Notes: a model not told the origin generated them from the letters alone. A DNA stretch of 64,000 nucleotides from an uncultured Roseibium sp. (GCF_963669205.1 NZ_OY769915.1:6289716-6353715), one strand, 5' to 3'; shown: positions 15,973 to 25,155, counted from the first letter of the stretch. Translations and numbers: made by a program.

Positions 15973-16476
15973 ATGAGTACCTATGTTGTCATGGCCCCGC
16001 CGGAGTTTCAGGACCTGGCGGGCGACCCGCGTGAGAGCGATCGGTTGCTGTTCGTTCCCGACCGGTTTTCCGTACTGGCCTTCTTGTTTTCGTTCATCTG
16101 GATGCTCGTGCACCGCATGTGGCTGGTTTTGCTGGGATATCTGGCTCTCACGCTGATCATGGAAATCGTCGCGCTGTCGCTCGGCAGTCAGGCAACGGGC
16201 ATCGTCGCCCTGACGATTTCGCTCCTGTTCGGCTTCGAGGCCCAGGCGCTGCGCCGCTGGTCGCTGGAACGCAAGGGCTGGCGTGTCGTCGGCATAGTCG
16301 ACGGTACAAATCCTGCAGAAGCCGAACTGCGCTTCCTGAACAAGGAGGCCGTCCGGATGACGCCGGAGCCTGCACAGCCCGAACCGCCTGCGCGTCCTGT
16401 CCGCGCACAGATCGTTCCAAGGGTCGGCAGCGAACGGGTCGTGGGCCTGACACTCGGTCCGGAGGCACGGCAATGA
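15973..16476 (+). CDS. DUF2628 membrane protein
   Basis: This 167-residue protein starts with a soluble segment, then has a hydrophobic block (about 33-82: FSVLAFLFSFIWMLVHRMW and two further helices) and a Pro-rich cytoplasmic or periplasmic tail. The pattern matches the DUF2628 family, members of which sit between hisB and hisH in many Rhizobiales. Its function is unknown; the tail ends with a short conserved-looking VGLTLGPEA. Its stop overlaps the hisH start by four bases (ATGA), so translation of the two is likely coupled. Confidence 0.85.
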   Translation: MSTYVVMAPPEFQDLAGDPRESDRLLFVPDRFSVLAFLFSFIWMLVHRMWLVLLGYLALTLIMEIVALSLGSQATGIVALTISLLFGFEAQALRRWSLERKGWRVVGIVDGTNPAEAELRFLNKEAVRMTPEPAQPEPPARPVRAQIVPRVGSERVVGLTLGPEARQ

Positions 16477-17126
16477 CGGTCGCCATCATCGACTATGGTT
16501 CGGGCAACCTGCGCTCGGCCGAAAAGGCCTTCGAGCGGGCCGCACGCGCGCATGCGCACATGCCCGATGTCATCGTCACCGCCGATCCCGACCGGGTGCG
16601 CAAGGCGGACCGGATCGTATTGCCGGGCGTCGGTGCTTTCGCGGATTGCAAGCGCGGCCTCTGGGCCGTCGACGGGATGCCGGAAGCCCTGCGGGAGGCG
16701 GTTCGCGACCAGGGCAAACCCTTTTTCGGCATTTGCGTCGGCATGCAGCTGATGGCCGAGCGGGGCCTTGAGTTCGAAACCGTCGAGGGCCTCGGATGGG
16801 TTTCAGGCGATGTTTCCGAAATGAAACCGTCGGATCCCGGTCTCAAGATCCCGCATATGGGCTGGAACACCATCAACGTCCACGCGAATGGTCATGCCGT
16901 GTTCAAGGGCCTGGAAACCGGACCGAATGGACTGCATGCCTATTTCGTGCATTCCTACCATTTCGCCTGCACCGACGACGGCGACCGTCTGGCGACGTTC
17001 GACTATGCGGGCACCTTCACGGCGATGGTTGCGCGGGACAACATGATCGGCACCCAGTTCCACCCTGAAAAAAGCCAGCGGCTGGGCCTCGGTCTGATCG
17101 CCAATTTCCTCGACTGGACACCGTGA
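16473..17126 (+). CDS. hisH: Imidazole glycerol phosphate synthase glutaminase subunit
   Basis: HisH supplies ammonia from glutamine to HisF. The class I glutamine amidotransferase triad is complete: the nucleophile in FFGICVGMQ (Cys88), and the His-Glu pair in GTQFHPEKSQ near residue 194. The oxyanion PGVGAF (51-56) is also present. The ATG at 16473 is preceded by GGAGG and overlaps the upstream stop. The product is 217 residues. In the operon hisH is separated from hisA by two small DUF1330 genes, which is not the textbook order. Confidence 0.97.
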   Translation: MTVAIIDYGSGNLRSAEKAFERAARAHAHMPDVIVTADPDRVRKADRIVLPGVGAFADCKRGLWAVDGMPEALREAVRDQGKPFFGICVGMQLMAERGLEFETVEGLGWVSGDVSEMKPSDPGLKIPHMGWNTINVHANGHAVFKGLETGPNGLHAYFVHSYHFACTDDGDRLATFDYAGTFTAMVARDNMIGTQFHPEKSQRLGLGLIANFLDWTP

Positions 17127-17142
17127 CCGCGCGGAGGCTCAC

Positions 17143-17430
17143 ATGAAAAAAGGCTACTGGATCGTTCATGTCGACGTGACGGACCCGGACAACTATCCGA
17201 AATATCTTGCTGCCGATGCAATCGCCTTTGAAAAGTTCGACGCCCGTTTCCTCGTGCGCGGCGGTGACATGACCGGCCCGGAAGGACCCGTGCGCGCACG
17301 CCATGTCGTGATTGAATTCGAGAGCTACCAGAAGGCGCTGGACTGCTACAATTCACCGGAATACCAGGCGGCAGCGAAGTTGAGACAGCAATATTCCGAC
17401 AGTGACATCGTCATTGTCGAAGGCACATGA
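17143..17430 (+). CDS. DUF1330 family protein (first copy)
   Basis: This 95-residue protein has the dimeric alpha/beta-barrel DUF1330 pattern: KGYWIVHVDVTDPDNYPKY at the start, FLVRGG in the middle and RHVVIEFESYQKALDCYNSPEYQ near the end. The family is small and mostly uncharacterised; a role in small-molecule binding or isomerisation is only a guess. It begins 16 bases after hisH and its paralogue follows 18 bases later at about 63% identity by my alignment, so this is a tandem duplication inside the his operon. Confidence 0.88.
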   Translation: MKKGYWIVHVDVTDPDNYPKYLAADAIAFEKFDARFLVRGGDMTGPEGPVRARHVVIEFESYQKALDCYNSPEYQAAAKLRQQYSDSDIVIVEGT

Positions 17431-17448
17431 GAATACGGGAGAAGACAC

Positions 17449-17736
17449 GTGAGCAAGGGTTACTGGATTGCACGGGTGGATGTTCGCGACCCGGACAACT
17501 ACCCGCAATATGTTGAGACGGCCAAGCCCGCCTTTGAACGGTTCGGAGCCAATTTCCTTGCACGCGGCGGCAAGGCCGACCTGATCGAGGGTCCGGGCCG
17601 GGCCCGCAATGTCGTGATTGAATTTCCGAGCTTTCAACATGCGGTCGATTGCTATAACTCCCCCGAATATCAGGAAGCGGTGAAAATCCGCCAGAAAGTT
17701 GCCGATGGCGAAATCGTCATCGTTGAAGGAATTTGA
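17449..17736 (+). CDS. DUF1330 family protein (second copy)
   Basis: A 95-residue paralogue of the preceding gene starting at GTG 17449. It keeps KGYWIARVDVRDPDNYPQY, FLARGG and the DCYNSPEYQ motif but differs in the loop after the RGG (KADLIEGPG instead of DMTGPEGPV). Conservation of DCYNSPEYQ in both copies suggests a shared active site or binding pocket. Its stop lies five bases before the hisA ATG, so translation into hisA should be coupled. Why two copies stand between hisH and hisA is unknown. Confidence 0.88.
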   Translation: MSKGYWIARVDVRDPDNYPQYVETAKPAFERFGANFLARGGKADLIEGPGRARNVVIEFPSFQHAVDCYNSPEYQEAVKIRQKVADGEIVIVEGI

Positions 17737-17741
17737 CCAGA

Positions 17742-18485
17742 ATGATCCTATTTCCCGCCATCGATCTGAAGGATGGCCAGTGCGTGCGTCTGAAGCTCGG
17801 CGACATGGACCAGGCGACCGTCTTCAACGACGATCCGGGCGCACAGGCAAAAGCATTCGAGACACAGGGTTTCGAGTGGCTGCATGTGGTTGATCTCAAC
17901 GGGGCGTTTGCCGGCGAAAGCGTCAACGGCGCGGCCGTCGACGCCATTCTGGCTTCGACGCGCAACCCGGTTCAGCTGGGCGGCGGGATCAGGACGATCG
18001 ATCATATCGAGACCTGGCTTTCGAAAGGCATCACGCGGGTCATTCTCGGCACCGTCGCCGTGCGGGATCCGGGTCTCGTGAAGGAAGCCTGCCGCAAATT
18101 TCCGGGCAAGGTCGCCGTCGGCATCGACGCCAAGGGCGGTTATGTCGCCGTCGAGGGCTGGGCGGAGACATCGGAGCTGACCGCGGTGGATCTGGCGAAA
18201 CAGTTCGAGGATGCCGGCGTGTCCGCGATCATCTACACCGATATTGACCGCGATGGCGTTCTGAAGGGGCTCAACATCCCGTCGACACTGGAGCTGGCCC
18301 GGTCCGTCTCCATTCCGGTCATCGCATCCGGCGGCCTCGCCTCAATCGAGGACATCCATCGTCTGCTGGAACCCGATTGCGCCATTCTGGAAGGTGCGAT
18401 TTCCGGCCGGGCCCTTTACGACGGGCGCCTCGATCCGAAAGAGGCGATGGATCTGATCCTGACTGCGCGGAGGAAAGCATCGTGA
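17742..18485 (+). CDS. hisA: Phosphoribosylformimino-5-aminoimidazole carboxamide ribotide isomerase
   Basis: HisA is the Amadori isomerase before HisFH. The 247-residue half-barrel repeat protein has the catalytic aspartate in FPAIDLKDG (Asp8) and the second one in IIYTDIDRDG near residue 170, and two phosphate-binding loops (LGGGIRT and ASGGLAS). The ATG at 17742 is the family start. The stop overlaps the GTG of hisF by four bases. Confidence 0.97.
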   Translation: MILFPAIDLKDGQCVRLKLGDMDQATVFNDDPGAQAKAFETQGFEWLHVVDLNGAFAGESVNGAAVDAILASTRNPVQLGGGIRTIDHIETWLSKGITRVILGTVAVRDPGLVKEACRKFPGKVAVGIDAKGGYVAVEGWAETSELTAVDLAKQFEDAGVSAIIYTDIDRDGVLKGLNIPSTLELARSVSIPVIASGGLASIEDIHRLLEPDCAILEGAISGRALYDGRLDPKEAMDLILTARRKAS

Positions 18486-19261
18486 CCCTCAAGGCCCGTG
18501 TCATTCCCTGCCTCGACGTCAAGGACGGCCGTGTCGTCAAGGGCGTCAATTTCGTCGATCTGGTCGATGCCGGCGATCCGGTCGAGGCCGCAAAGGCCTA
18601 TGACGCCGCCGGGGCCGACGAACTCTGTTTTCTGGACATCACCGCCAGCCACGAGGGCCGCGACACCATCTACGATGTCGTCCGGCGCACGGCGGAAGCC
18701 TGTTTCATGCCGGTCACCGTTGGCGGCGGTGTCAGGACGGTCGAAGACATCCGCAAGCTCCTGATCGCCGGGGCCGACAAGGTGTCGATCAACACGGCCG
18801 CCGTCAGGAATCCGGACTTCGTCCGCGAGGCGGCGGAAAAATTCGGCGCGCAATGCATTGTCGTTTCCATTGACGCCAAGCAGGTGAATGCGCCCGGAGA
18901 GCCGGAGAAATTCGAGATCTTTACCCATGGCGGGCGCAATCCGACCGGCATCGACGCAGTCGAATTCGCAAAAAAGGTCGTCGCACTCGGTGCGGGCGAG
19001 CTTCTTGTCACGTCCATGGACCGGGACGGCACCAAGGCGGGCTACAACATCGCGCTCACGCGGGCGATTGCCGATGCCGTGCTGGTGCCGGTGATCGCGT
19101 CCGGCGGCGTCGGCACGCTCGATCATATGGTCGAGGGCGTGCGCGACGGCCATGCGACGGCCGTGCTTGCAGCCTCGATCTTCCATTTCGGCGAATACAC
19201 CATTCAGGAAACCAAGGCCTACATGAATGATGCCGGCGTGCCGATGCGCCTGGACCCATAG
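18482..19261 (+). CDS. hisF: Imidazole glycerol phosphate synthase cyclase subunit
   Basis: HisF joins ammonia from HisH to PRFAR, giving imidazoleglycerol phosphate and AICAR. The 259-residue barrel has the catalytic aspartates in PCLDVKDG (Asp12) and TSMDRDGT, and the phosphate loops VGGGVRT and ASGGVGT. The start is GTG at 18482, which overlaps the hisA stop; no ATG fits the conserved N-terminus. hisE follows 22 bases downstream. Confidence 0.97.
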   Translation: MTLKARVIPCLDVKDGRVVKGVNFVDLVDAGDPVEAAKAYDAAGADELCFLDITASHEGRDTIYDVVRRTAEACFMPVTVGGGVRTVEDIRKLLIAGADKVSINTAAVRNPDFVREAAEKFGAQCIVVSIDAKQVNAPGEPEKFEIFTHGGRNPTGIDAVEFAKKVVALGAGELLVTSMDRDGTKAGYNIALTRAIADAVLVPVIASGGVGTLDHMVEGVRDGHATAVLAASIFHFGEYTIQETKAYMNDAGVPMRLDP

Positions 19262-19283
19262 TCATCAAAAGAGCTCTAGCCAA

Positions 19284-19607
19284 ATGACCAAGTTCACACT
19301 GGACGATCTGGATGCCATAGTCGCAGCGCGCGCCAAGAGCGACGACGAAAAGTCCTATACGCGCAAACTGGTGAACAAGGGTGTTGCAAAATGCGCCCAG
19401 AAACTTGGAGAAGAGGCGGTCGAGGCGGCGATTGCGGCCGTGCAGCAGGATCGGGAAGAACTGACAGCGGAAGCCGCTGATGTGCTTTATCATTTGTTGG
19501 TGATTCTGAATGTATCCAATGTCCCGTTGAGCGATGTCATGGCGGAATTGGCAAAGCGGACGGGACAGACGGGACTTGAAGAAAAGGCTTCCCGGCCCCA
19601 AGACTAG
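19284..19607 (+). CDS. hisE: Phosphoribosyl-ATP pyrophosphatase
   Basis: HisE hydrolyses phosphoribosyl-ATP to phosphoribosyl-AMP, the second histidine step. The 107-residue all-helical MazG-like protein has the metal-binding KLGEEAVEAAIAA (about 48-60) and EAADVLYHLLVIL. It is a stand-alone HisE, not fused to HisI. The ATG at 19284 follows a weak AGAG. It is the last his gene of the cluster, with coaA 40 bases further on. Confidence 0.96.
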   Translation: MTKFTLDDLDAIVAARAKSDDEKSYTRKLVNKGVAKCAQKLGEEAVEAAIAAVQQDREELTAEAADVLYHLLVILNVSNVPLSDVMAELAKRTGQTGLEEKASRPQD

Positions 19608-19647
19608 GCACCGGCCGCAAGGCAAGCGCAGCGGGAACTGCGAAACG

Positions 19648-20613
19648 ATGGACCAGAAAGTCGCAACCGCACTGGACATGGATTTGTCCCCCTACCGGGT
19701 GTTCACTGAGCGCCAGTGGTCGCGGTTGCGTGCAGACCATCCGATGACGCTTGACGAACACGAGGTTGAACAGCTTCAGGGCCTCAATGCGCCGGTTTCC
19801 ATACAGCAGGTCGAGACGATCTACCTGCCGCTCTCTCGTCTGCTGGCTTTTTATGCCGAGGCGAAAATCAGCATTCACCAGGCATCCCAGAACTTCCTCG
19901 GCTATCACGAGGGCAAGACGCCTTTCATCATCGGTGTCGCGGGCTCGGTTTCGGTCGGCAAGTCGACGACATCGCGCGTCCTGCGCGAACTCCTTGAAAG
20001 ATGGCCTGCCAGTCCCAAGGTCGACCTGATTACGACGGACGGGTTTCTCTATCCCAACGCGATCCTCGAGGCCGAGGGCCTGATGAGCAAGAAGGGCTTT
20101 CCGGAAAGCTTCGACCGCCCCCGGCTTCTGAAATTTCTGTCCGATATCAAGGCGGGACAGCGCCATGTCCGGGCGCCGGTCTATTCCCACTTCTACTACG
20201 ATGTTATGCCGGGCCATGCGGTCACAGTCGACAAGCCAGACATCCTGATCGTCGAAGGCCTGAACGTGCTGCAGACCCGGGAGCTGCCCAAGGACGGGCG
20301 CGCGGTGCCGTTCGTCTCGGATTTCTTTGATTTTTCGGTCTATATCGACGCGGACGAGGACCTGTTGCGCACGTGGTATGTCGACCGCTTCATGCGCCTG
20401 AGGGAGACCGCCTTCCGCGATCCGGGATCCTATTTTCACAAGTATTCGCGCATCAACGATGAAGAGGCTGTGGAGACCGCAACGCGGATCTGGAACGACA
20501 TCAACCTGATCAACCTGCGGGAAAACATTCTGCCGACACGTCCGCGCGCCGACCTCATCCTGACCAAGAACGCCAGCCACCGGATTTCAAAGGTCGCGCT
20601 GCGCAAGGTCTGA
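19648..20613 (+). CDS. coaA: Type I pantothenate kinase
   Basis: CoaA phosphorylates pantothenate, the first step of coenzyme A synthesis. The 321-residue protein has the P-loop GVAGSVSVGKST (96-107), the TTDGFLYPN segment, FYDVMPG and the C-terminal ILTKNASHRI. Type I length and layout match. It stands behind hisE on the same strand, the usual order in Rhizobiales, and is probably part of the same transcript. The ATG at 19648 begins ahead of the conserved SPYRVFTERQW; its ribosome site is weak. Confidence 0.95.
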   Translation: MDQKVATALDMDLSPYRVFTERQWSRLRADHPMTLDEHEVEQLQGLNAPVSIQQVETIYLPLSRLLAFYAEAKISIHQASQNFLGYHEGKTPFIIGVAGSVSVGKSTTSRVLRELLERWPASPKVDLITTDGFLYPNAILEAEGLMSKKGFPESFDRPRLLKFLSDIKAGQRHVRAPVYSHFYYDVMPGHAVTVDKPDILIVEGLNVLQTRELPKDGRAVPFVSDFFDFSVYIDADEDLLRTWYVDRFMRLRETAFRDPGSYFHKYSRINDEEAVETATRIWNDINLINLRENILPTRPRADLILTKNASHRISKVALRKV

Positions 20614-20661
20614 AATCAAGAATTCCGGAAATTCTGCGCCGGCGACAAATGCGGACATGCA

Positions 20662-20690
20662 AATGCCCTCTCCGAACGGAAGAGGGCATT
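20662..20690. terminator. Hairpin between coaA and the chemoreceptor gene
   Basis: The arms aatgccctct (20662-20671) and agagggcatt (20681-20690) are perfect complements. Both flanking genes end here (coaA on plus, the chemoreceptor on minus), so it may serve both, although the T-runs on each side are short. Confidence 0.6.
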
Positions 20691-20711
20691 CGTGTTTCTG
20701 GCCAGCCTTTT

Positions 20712-22403
20712 TTACGCGACGGACCGCTTGCGGACCTCCTCGAGGAACGTTGCAACCTGGTTGCGCAGCTGGCCGGCATTTCCCTGCAGCTCCTGCGCCG
20801 ACAGGTCGACCTTTTCAGCCGTATCCCGCGTGTTCTCGGCCGCAGTTGCAACGCTCTCAATATTGGTCGTCACGTCAACGGTACTCCGGGAAGCCTCCGT
20901 TGCATTCGTGGCGATTTCCTGCGTCGCAACACCCTGCTCGTCGACGGAGGCGGCGATCGAGGATGCGATTTCGTTCATGTTGTTGATGATTTCGGTGACC
21001 GAGGAAATCGCGCTGGCCGCGTGGCCGGTTTCTTCCTGGATCGCCGAGATCTGGCTCGAGATTTCTTCCGTTGCCTTGGACGTCTGGTTCGCCAGTTCCT
21101 TGACCTCGGCGGCAACGACCGCGAAGCCCTTGCCGGCCTCGCCCGCGCGTGCTGCCTCGATCGTCGCGTTCAGCGCCAGAAGGTTGGTTTGTTCGGCGAT
21201 CGCCTGAATGAGCGTGACCACCTCACCGATCCGGCTGGCGGACTCAGACAGCCCGTTCATGCGCTGGTTTGTGGATTCGGCTTCACCGGCGGCCCGGGCC
21301 GCGATTTCGCTGGAGGACTGAACCTGCCGGCGGATTTCGTTGACGGAAGCGGACAGTTCCTCTGCCGCTGCAGCCACTGTCTCGACGTTGTGCGAGGCCT
21401 GTGACGATGCATTGGAGACGAGACCGCTCTGCTCTGTCGTCTGCGCCGCGACATCGGTCATCGTCGAGGAAGCGGACTGCAGGTTCTGGACCGATCCGTC
21501 GATCACGTTCAGCATGTCCATGATCTGGCGGTCGAATTCGCCGCTGAGATGCTGGATCTCGGTTCCCTTGCGGGCCGCATCCTGCTGCGCTTCGTTCTGC
21601 TGTACTTCCAGAGCGCGGCGCTCGGTCTCGTTGTGCACGAACACTTCCATCGCCGAGGCCATCTTGCCGATTTCATCGCCGCGGTCGGTGCCGTCGATCC
21701 GGATATCGGTATTGCCGTCGGCCAGCGTTGCCATGTTGGCCGTCAGGGACCGGAGCGGTCCGACAAGACTGCGGATCGCGAAGAGCGCGATCGTGCCGGC
21801 AATGACGGCACCAATGGCAGCGAGGACGATGATCAGGACAGCCTGGTTCCAGTAGGCGGCTTCGAGGTCATCGATATAGACGCCGGTGCCGAGCATCCAG
21901 CCCCAGTCCTTGAAACCTGTTGCATAACCCCATTTTTCGATCGGAATGTCGCTTCCGGCGCGCGGCCACAGATACTGGAGATTGCCACCACCTGCCTGGG
22001 CCAGTTTGACCAGTTCGGGAATGATCAGAACTCCGTTGGCATCCTTCAGGCCGGACAGGTCTTTTCCAATGAGGCTTGCCTTGGCATGGGAAATGGTAAC
22101 GGACTGGTTGTTGAACACGAAAATGTAGTTTTCGCCGCCCTCGAAGCGCATGGCGGCAATCGCTTCGAGTGCGCGCGCCTGAGCGTCTTCCCGCGTCAGC
22201 GTGCCGGCTTTTTCCATTTCGTGGTAGCGCGCTGCGATTGCTCTTGCCGTCTGGGAGATGTCTTCGATCTTGACGAGACGTTCCTGCATCATCGCGTCTT
22301 TCAGCGAGACGAGTGAAAACGCCGCCAGTGCGACGGTGAAGATGGCGATTACGAATACCGGTGTGCAGATTTTCCAGGCCAGAGGCCAACGTGTAAATGA
22401 CAT
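20712..22403 (-). CDS. Methyl-accepting chemotaxis protein with Cache sensor
   Basis: This is a 563-residue transmembrane chemoreceptor. A first membrane helix spans about 12-34, the periplasmic part (about 40-185, with YIFVFNNQ and the WGYATGFKDWGWMLGTGVYIDD ending) resembles the single Cache 2 family of small-organic-acid sensors, a second helix lies near 188-212, followed by HAMP and a signalling domain whose hairpin tip reads IAEQTNLLALNATIEAARAGEAGKGFAVVA. No pentapeptide CheR tether ends the protein. The ligand cannot be told. It is transcribed alone from a promoter in 22404-22597. Confidence 0.93.
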   Translation of the reverse strand: MSFTRWPLAWKICTPVFVIAIFTVALAAFSLVSLKDAMMQERLVKIEDISQTARAIAARYHEMEKAGTLTREDAQARALEAIAAMRFEGGENYIFVFNNQSVTISHAKASLIGKDLSGLKDANGVLIIPELVKLAQAGGGNLQYLWPRAGSDIPIEKWGYATGFKDWGWMLGTGVYIDDLEAAYWNQAVLIIVLAAIGAVIAGTIALFAIRSLVGPLRSLTANMATLADGNTDIRIDGTDRGDEIGKMASAMEVFVHNETERRALEVQQNEAQQDAARKGTEIQHLSGEFDRQIMDMLNVIDGSVQNLQSASSTMTDVAAQTTEQSGLVSNASSQASHNVETVAAAAEELSASVNEIRRQVQSSSEIAARAAGEAESTNQRMNGLSESASRIGEVVTLIQAIAEQTNLLALNATIEAARAGEAGKGFAVVAAEVKELANQTSKATEEISSQISAIQEETGHAASAISSVTEIINNMNEIASSIAASVDEQGVATQEIATNATEASRSTVDVTTNIESVATAAENTRDTAEKVDLSAQELQGNAGQLRNQVATFLEEVRKRSVA

Positions 22404-22597
22404 GCCGTGCTACCCAAAGTTAAACTTTGAATTAGCTTAGTCGCCAAGTGTTAAGGAATGCTGCACCGCACTTGTACTTTGGTACAAAAATACAGGGAAA
22501 TAATTAGGTGATTTTGACGATGTGTTCTTCTTAAGAGGGAAACGTGAAGTCTTGCATCTCTGGGTAGAAGGCGTGATTTTCAACTCTGCCACCGATG

Positions 22598-24400
22598 TCA
22601 CCTGCGTGCGCAGAAAACATCGCGCAAACCCGGGCGTGACCAAGTCGCATTCTGCAGCTGGCCCTTCAGGGTATGGCCCTGCCCTTCATAGTGGAAGGTA
22701 TTCGGGCTGCCGAGCCGCTGCAGCGTCACCGCGCCGTATCCCATTTCGGCAACGGTTGCCGACTGGCCGTCCGGCGAGAACACCACATTCAGGTCGATGC
22801 CGGCCGTGCAAAGATAGTCCGCGACATTGGTTTGGGCCGCCTGTTGCTGGAAATCACCCTGGTTGCCGCCGCCGATGCTGCCGGGGGGAACCGGACCGCC
22901 GCCATTGTTGACGAAGGGGTCATTCTGAAACCCGCCCTGGTTCCCGAACCCGCCAGCGCCATCGTTGCCGAACCCGGCCTGGCCGCCAATGACGACTTCC
23001 CGATAGGGGGCCTGTGTGACGTAGATACCCCGGCATTCACCCGTGGCGCCGCGCACGGTCCAGGCATGCGAAACGTAAGTCTGCTGTTCCAGCACCTGAC
23101 CCGGTTCGAGCCGGGCATAGGGACGTTCGCCGCCGCGATAGTCAACCCAGCTGACCTCGATGGTGTCCCGGCCGGAATTTCGGAACACGATCTGCCCCGG
23201 GCGAACCGCTTCGACGGACCTTACGCGGCCCAGTTCGTTGCACGACAGGTCCGCACCCGGATCGGCGCCGCCGTCAGCGACGATCTGTTGCGGAAGCGCA
23301 CAGGTCGCCACGAACAGCCGAACCGGATTGGCGCTGCCTTTCAGGGAAACCTGATAGGCCGGCAGTCCTTCGATCGAGATCGACAGTTCCGATTGTTTGA
23401 TCATCGCTTCCCAGAGCGGATCAGTCATCTCGATATTGACTTCAGGCAGCGAAACGCCTTGGGAATTCGCATTGGAAGACCCGAATGCGTTGAAGCTGCC
23501 CAGATAGTCTCCCGCGGACACGCGGATCGTCTGCGGCATGCCTTCCTGCAGTCCGGCAGGCGCTTGCTGGAACGTGATTTTCGCAAACCCGGCTTGCGTC
23601 GTGCAGTCGGCCCTGAAGTCCCGATCGTCGGTCTGCGGCACCGTGTGCTCAATGAGCGACGGTGACCCGGGCTGACCGCCGGGATCCGCGGCCCATTGCC
23701 GGGCCTCGTTTGGCGTGACCACGACCGCCTGTGCGTTCGCGCCGCCGGACAGGCTGTCGCGTATCGTCGTCTCGAAGTCGCCCGGTGAGGTCGACGCGAC
23801 GGTGTCGCCGTTCGGGTCGCCGCTGGAAATAGGCGTTTGGACCTGCTCGAGTGGCGGCAGTCCGCCAGTGTCCGCAGGGGGGCTGACCTCCACGATGGAC
23901 GTTTCGGTTCCCTGCCCCGCCGGCTCGGCGGAAGATGTCTGTGTCTGGCTCTGACCAGCCGCTGCTGGCGCATTGGCGACGGGACCCGCGGCAACCCCGG
24001 ACGACGTCCCGACGACCCGGGCGGTCGCACCCGGTTTCCCGTCGCTGGTCACGTCGACAACAAGCGTGCTTCCGCTGCAAAGATCGGCATCGCGATGCAA
24101 GACGCGGCTGTTTTCGAGCGTGACTTCCAGTTTGACGTCACAGCTGGGCAAGGTGTTGTCGCTGCCCATCGTATCGATCACCACGCCCTTGTCGTCGCGG
24201 CTGATGATTGGCCGGTACTTCTTGTCGACCGTGATGGAGCGTATGCCGGGATCGGCCGGTTCCACGTTGATCCGCACGGTCTCCGGCACGGACTGTGCGA
24301 ATGCGCCGGCACTGTAGGTCAGAAGACAGAGGCTGCAGGCCGCCAGTAGACGGGATTTGATGACAGGCTTGTTTGAACTGCAGGCAGCAAGACGCCGCAT
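22598..24400 (-). CDS. Secreted multidomain protein with VHL-beta-like and MliC-like domains
   Basis: Start ATG 24400 has GGAG nine bases upstream and opens a signal peptide ending near GAFA (about residue 35). Then come an unknown region with paired cysteines, a Pro/Ala/Ser-rich linker (about 135-225), a second unknown beta-rich domain (about 262-370), and a segment from about 392 to 466 that reads like the von Hippel-Lindau beta domain (IVFRNSGRDTIEVSWVDYRG, PYARLEPGQ, THAW-like SHAWTVRG). A Gly/Asn/Gln-rich linker (472-519) leads to a C-terminal MliC-like domain (about 528-599) with YLC near its start and VFCARR at its end. MliC domains inhibit C-type lysozyme. The assembly is 600 residues. 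It lies downstream of regA on the same strand. Confidence 0.8.
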   Translation of the reverse strand: MRRLAACSSNKPVIKSRLLAACSLCLLTYSAGAFAQSVPETVRINVEPADPGIRSITVDKKYRPIISRDDKGVVIDTMGSDNTLPSCDVKLEVTLENSRVLHRDADLCSGSTLVVDVTSDGKPGATARVVGTSSGVAAGPVANAPAAAGQSQTQTSSAEPAGQGTETSIVEVSPPADTGGLPPLEQVQTPISSGDPNGDTVASTSPGDFETTIRDSLSGGANAQAVVVTPNEARQWAADPGGQPGSPSLIEHTVPQTDDRDFRADCTTQAGFAKITFQQAPAGLQEGMPQTIRVSAGDYLGSFNAFGSSNANSQGVSLPEVNIEMTDPLWEAMIKQSELSISIEGLPAYQVSLKGSANPVRLFVATCALPQQIVADGGADPGADLSCNELGRVRSVEAVRPGQIVFRNSGRDTIEVSWVDYRGGERPYARLEPGQVLEQQTYVSHAWTVRGATGECRGIYVTQAPYREVVIGGQAGFGNDGAGGFGNQGGFQNDPFVNNGGGPVPPGSIGGGNQGDFQQQAAQTNVADYLCTAGIDLNVVFSPDGQSATVAEMGYGAVTLQRLGSPNTFHYEGQGHTLKGQLQNATWSRPGLRDVFCARR

Positions 24401-24500
24401 GGACGATCTCCGTCGGAGCGCAAGAAATTTATGATGTGAATACTTAGGCAAAGTGGCGCTGAAAGGGCAACCCTGCAATCGGTTTCAACACAGGCCTTTG

Positions 24501-25058
24501 TTAGCGCGGTGCTCTTTTGGCGAGAATGCGCTGCAGCGTCCTGCGGTGCATGTTCAGGCGGCGTGCTGTCTCCGACACGTTGCGATCACACAATTCGTAG
24601 ACACGCTGGATATGTTCCCAGCGGACACGATCGGCAGACATCGGATTTTCCGGTGGCTGCGCCTTGTCCTCGGGCTTGCGTGCAAGCGCCGCGACGATGT
24701 CGTCCGGGTCCGCGGGTTTGGCCAGGTAATCGATTGCGCCGAGCTTGACCGCGGTCACGGCGGTGGCGATGTTGCCGTAACCGGTCAGGATGATCGCGCG
24801 CGCGTCCGGGCGTTTCTGCCGGATTTTCTCGATCACGTCCAGGCCGTTGCCGTCTTCAAGGCGCATGTCGACGATGGCATAAGCGGGCGCGATGCTCAGG
24901 ATCTTTGCGGCTGCGTCCTGAACGCCGTCGGCGGTTTCCGTTGCAAAGCCGCGTTTTTCCATCGCACGCGCCAGGCGCTGCTGAAAGGGTTTGTCGTCGT
25001 CGACGATCAGAAGACTCATGTCTCCCGATCCATTGAATGAAGTCATCTGGTCCGTCAT
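24501..25058 (-). CDS. regA: Redox two-component response regulator RegA/ActR/PrrA
   Basis: The 185-residue regulator has a receiver domain (phosphoacceptor Asp64 in AIVDMRLEDG, the DDD pocket at 20-22, and the lysine in YLAKPADP) and a short C-terminal Fis-type helix-turn-helix (NVSETARRLNMHRRTLQRIL), the exact layout of RegA/PrrA/ActR. Such regulators control photosynthesis, carbon and nitrogen fixation and respiration genes by redox state. It follows regB by 97 bases on the same strand. An alternative start at the second ATG (five codons in) is possible. Confidence 0.95.
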   Translation of the reverse strand: MTDQMTSFNGSGDMSLLIVDDDKPFQQRLARAMEKRGFATETADGVQDAAAKILSIAPAYAIVDMRLEDGNGLDVIEKIRQKRPDARAIILTGYGNIATAVTAVKLGAIDYLAKPADPDDIVAALARKPEDKAQPPENPMSADRVRWEHIQRVYELCDRNVSETARRLNMHRRTLQRILAKRAPR

Positions 25059-25155
25059 GGCTCGTTACCGTCTATTCTTACGTCTTCTTGCGCAGGATGG
25101 ATGATCTTCCTGAGAGAGACCTGCCAAAAAATCCGCTTTTGTTGTCGTTATGGGG

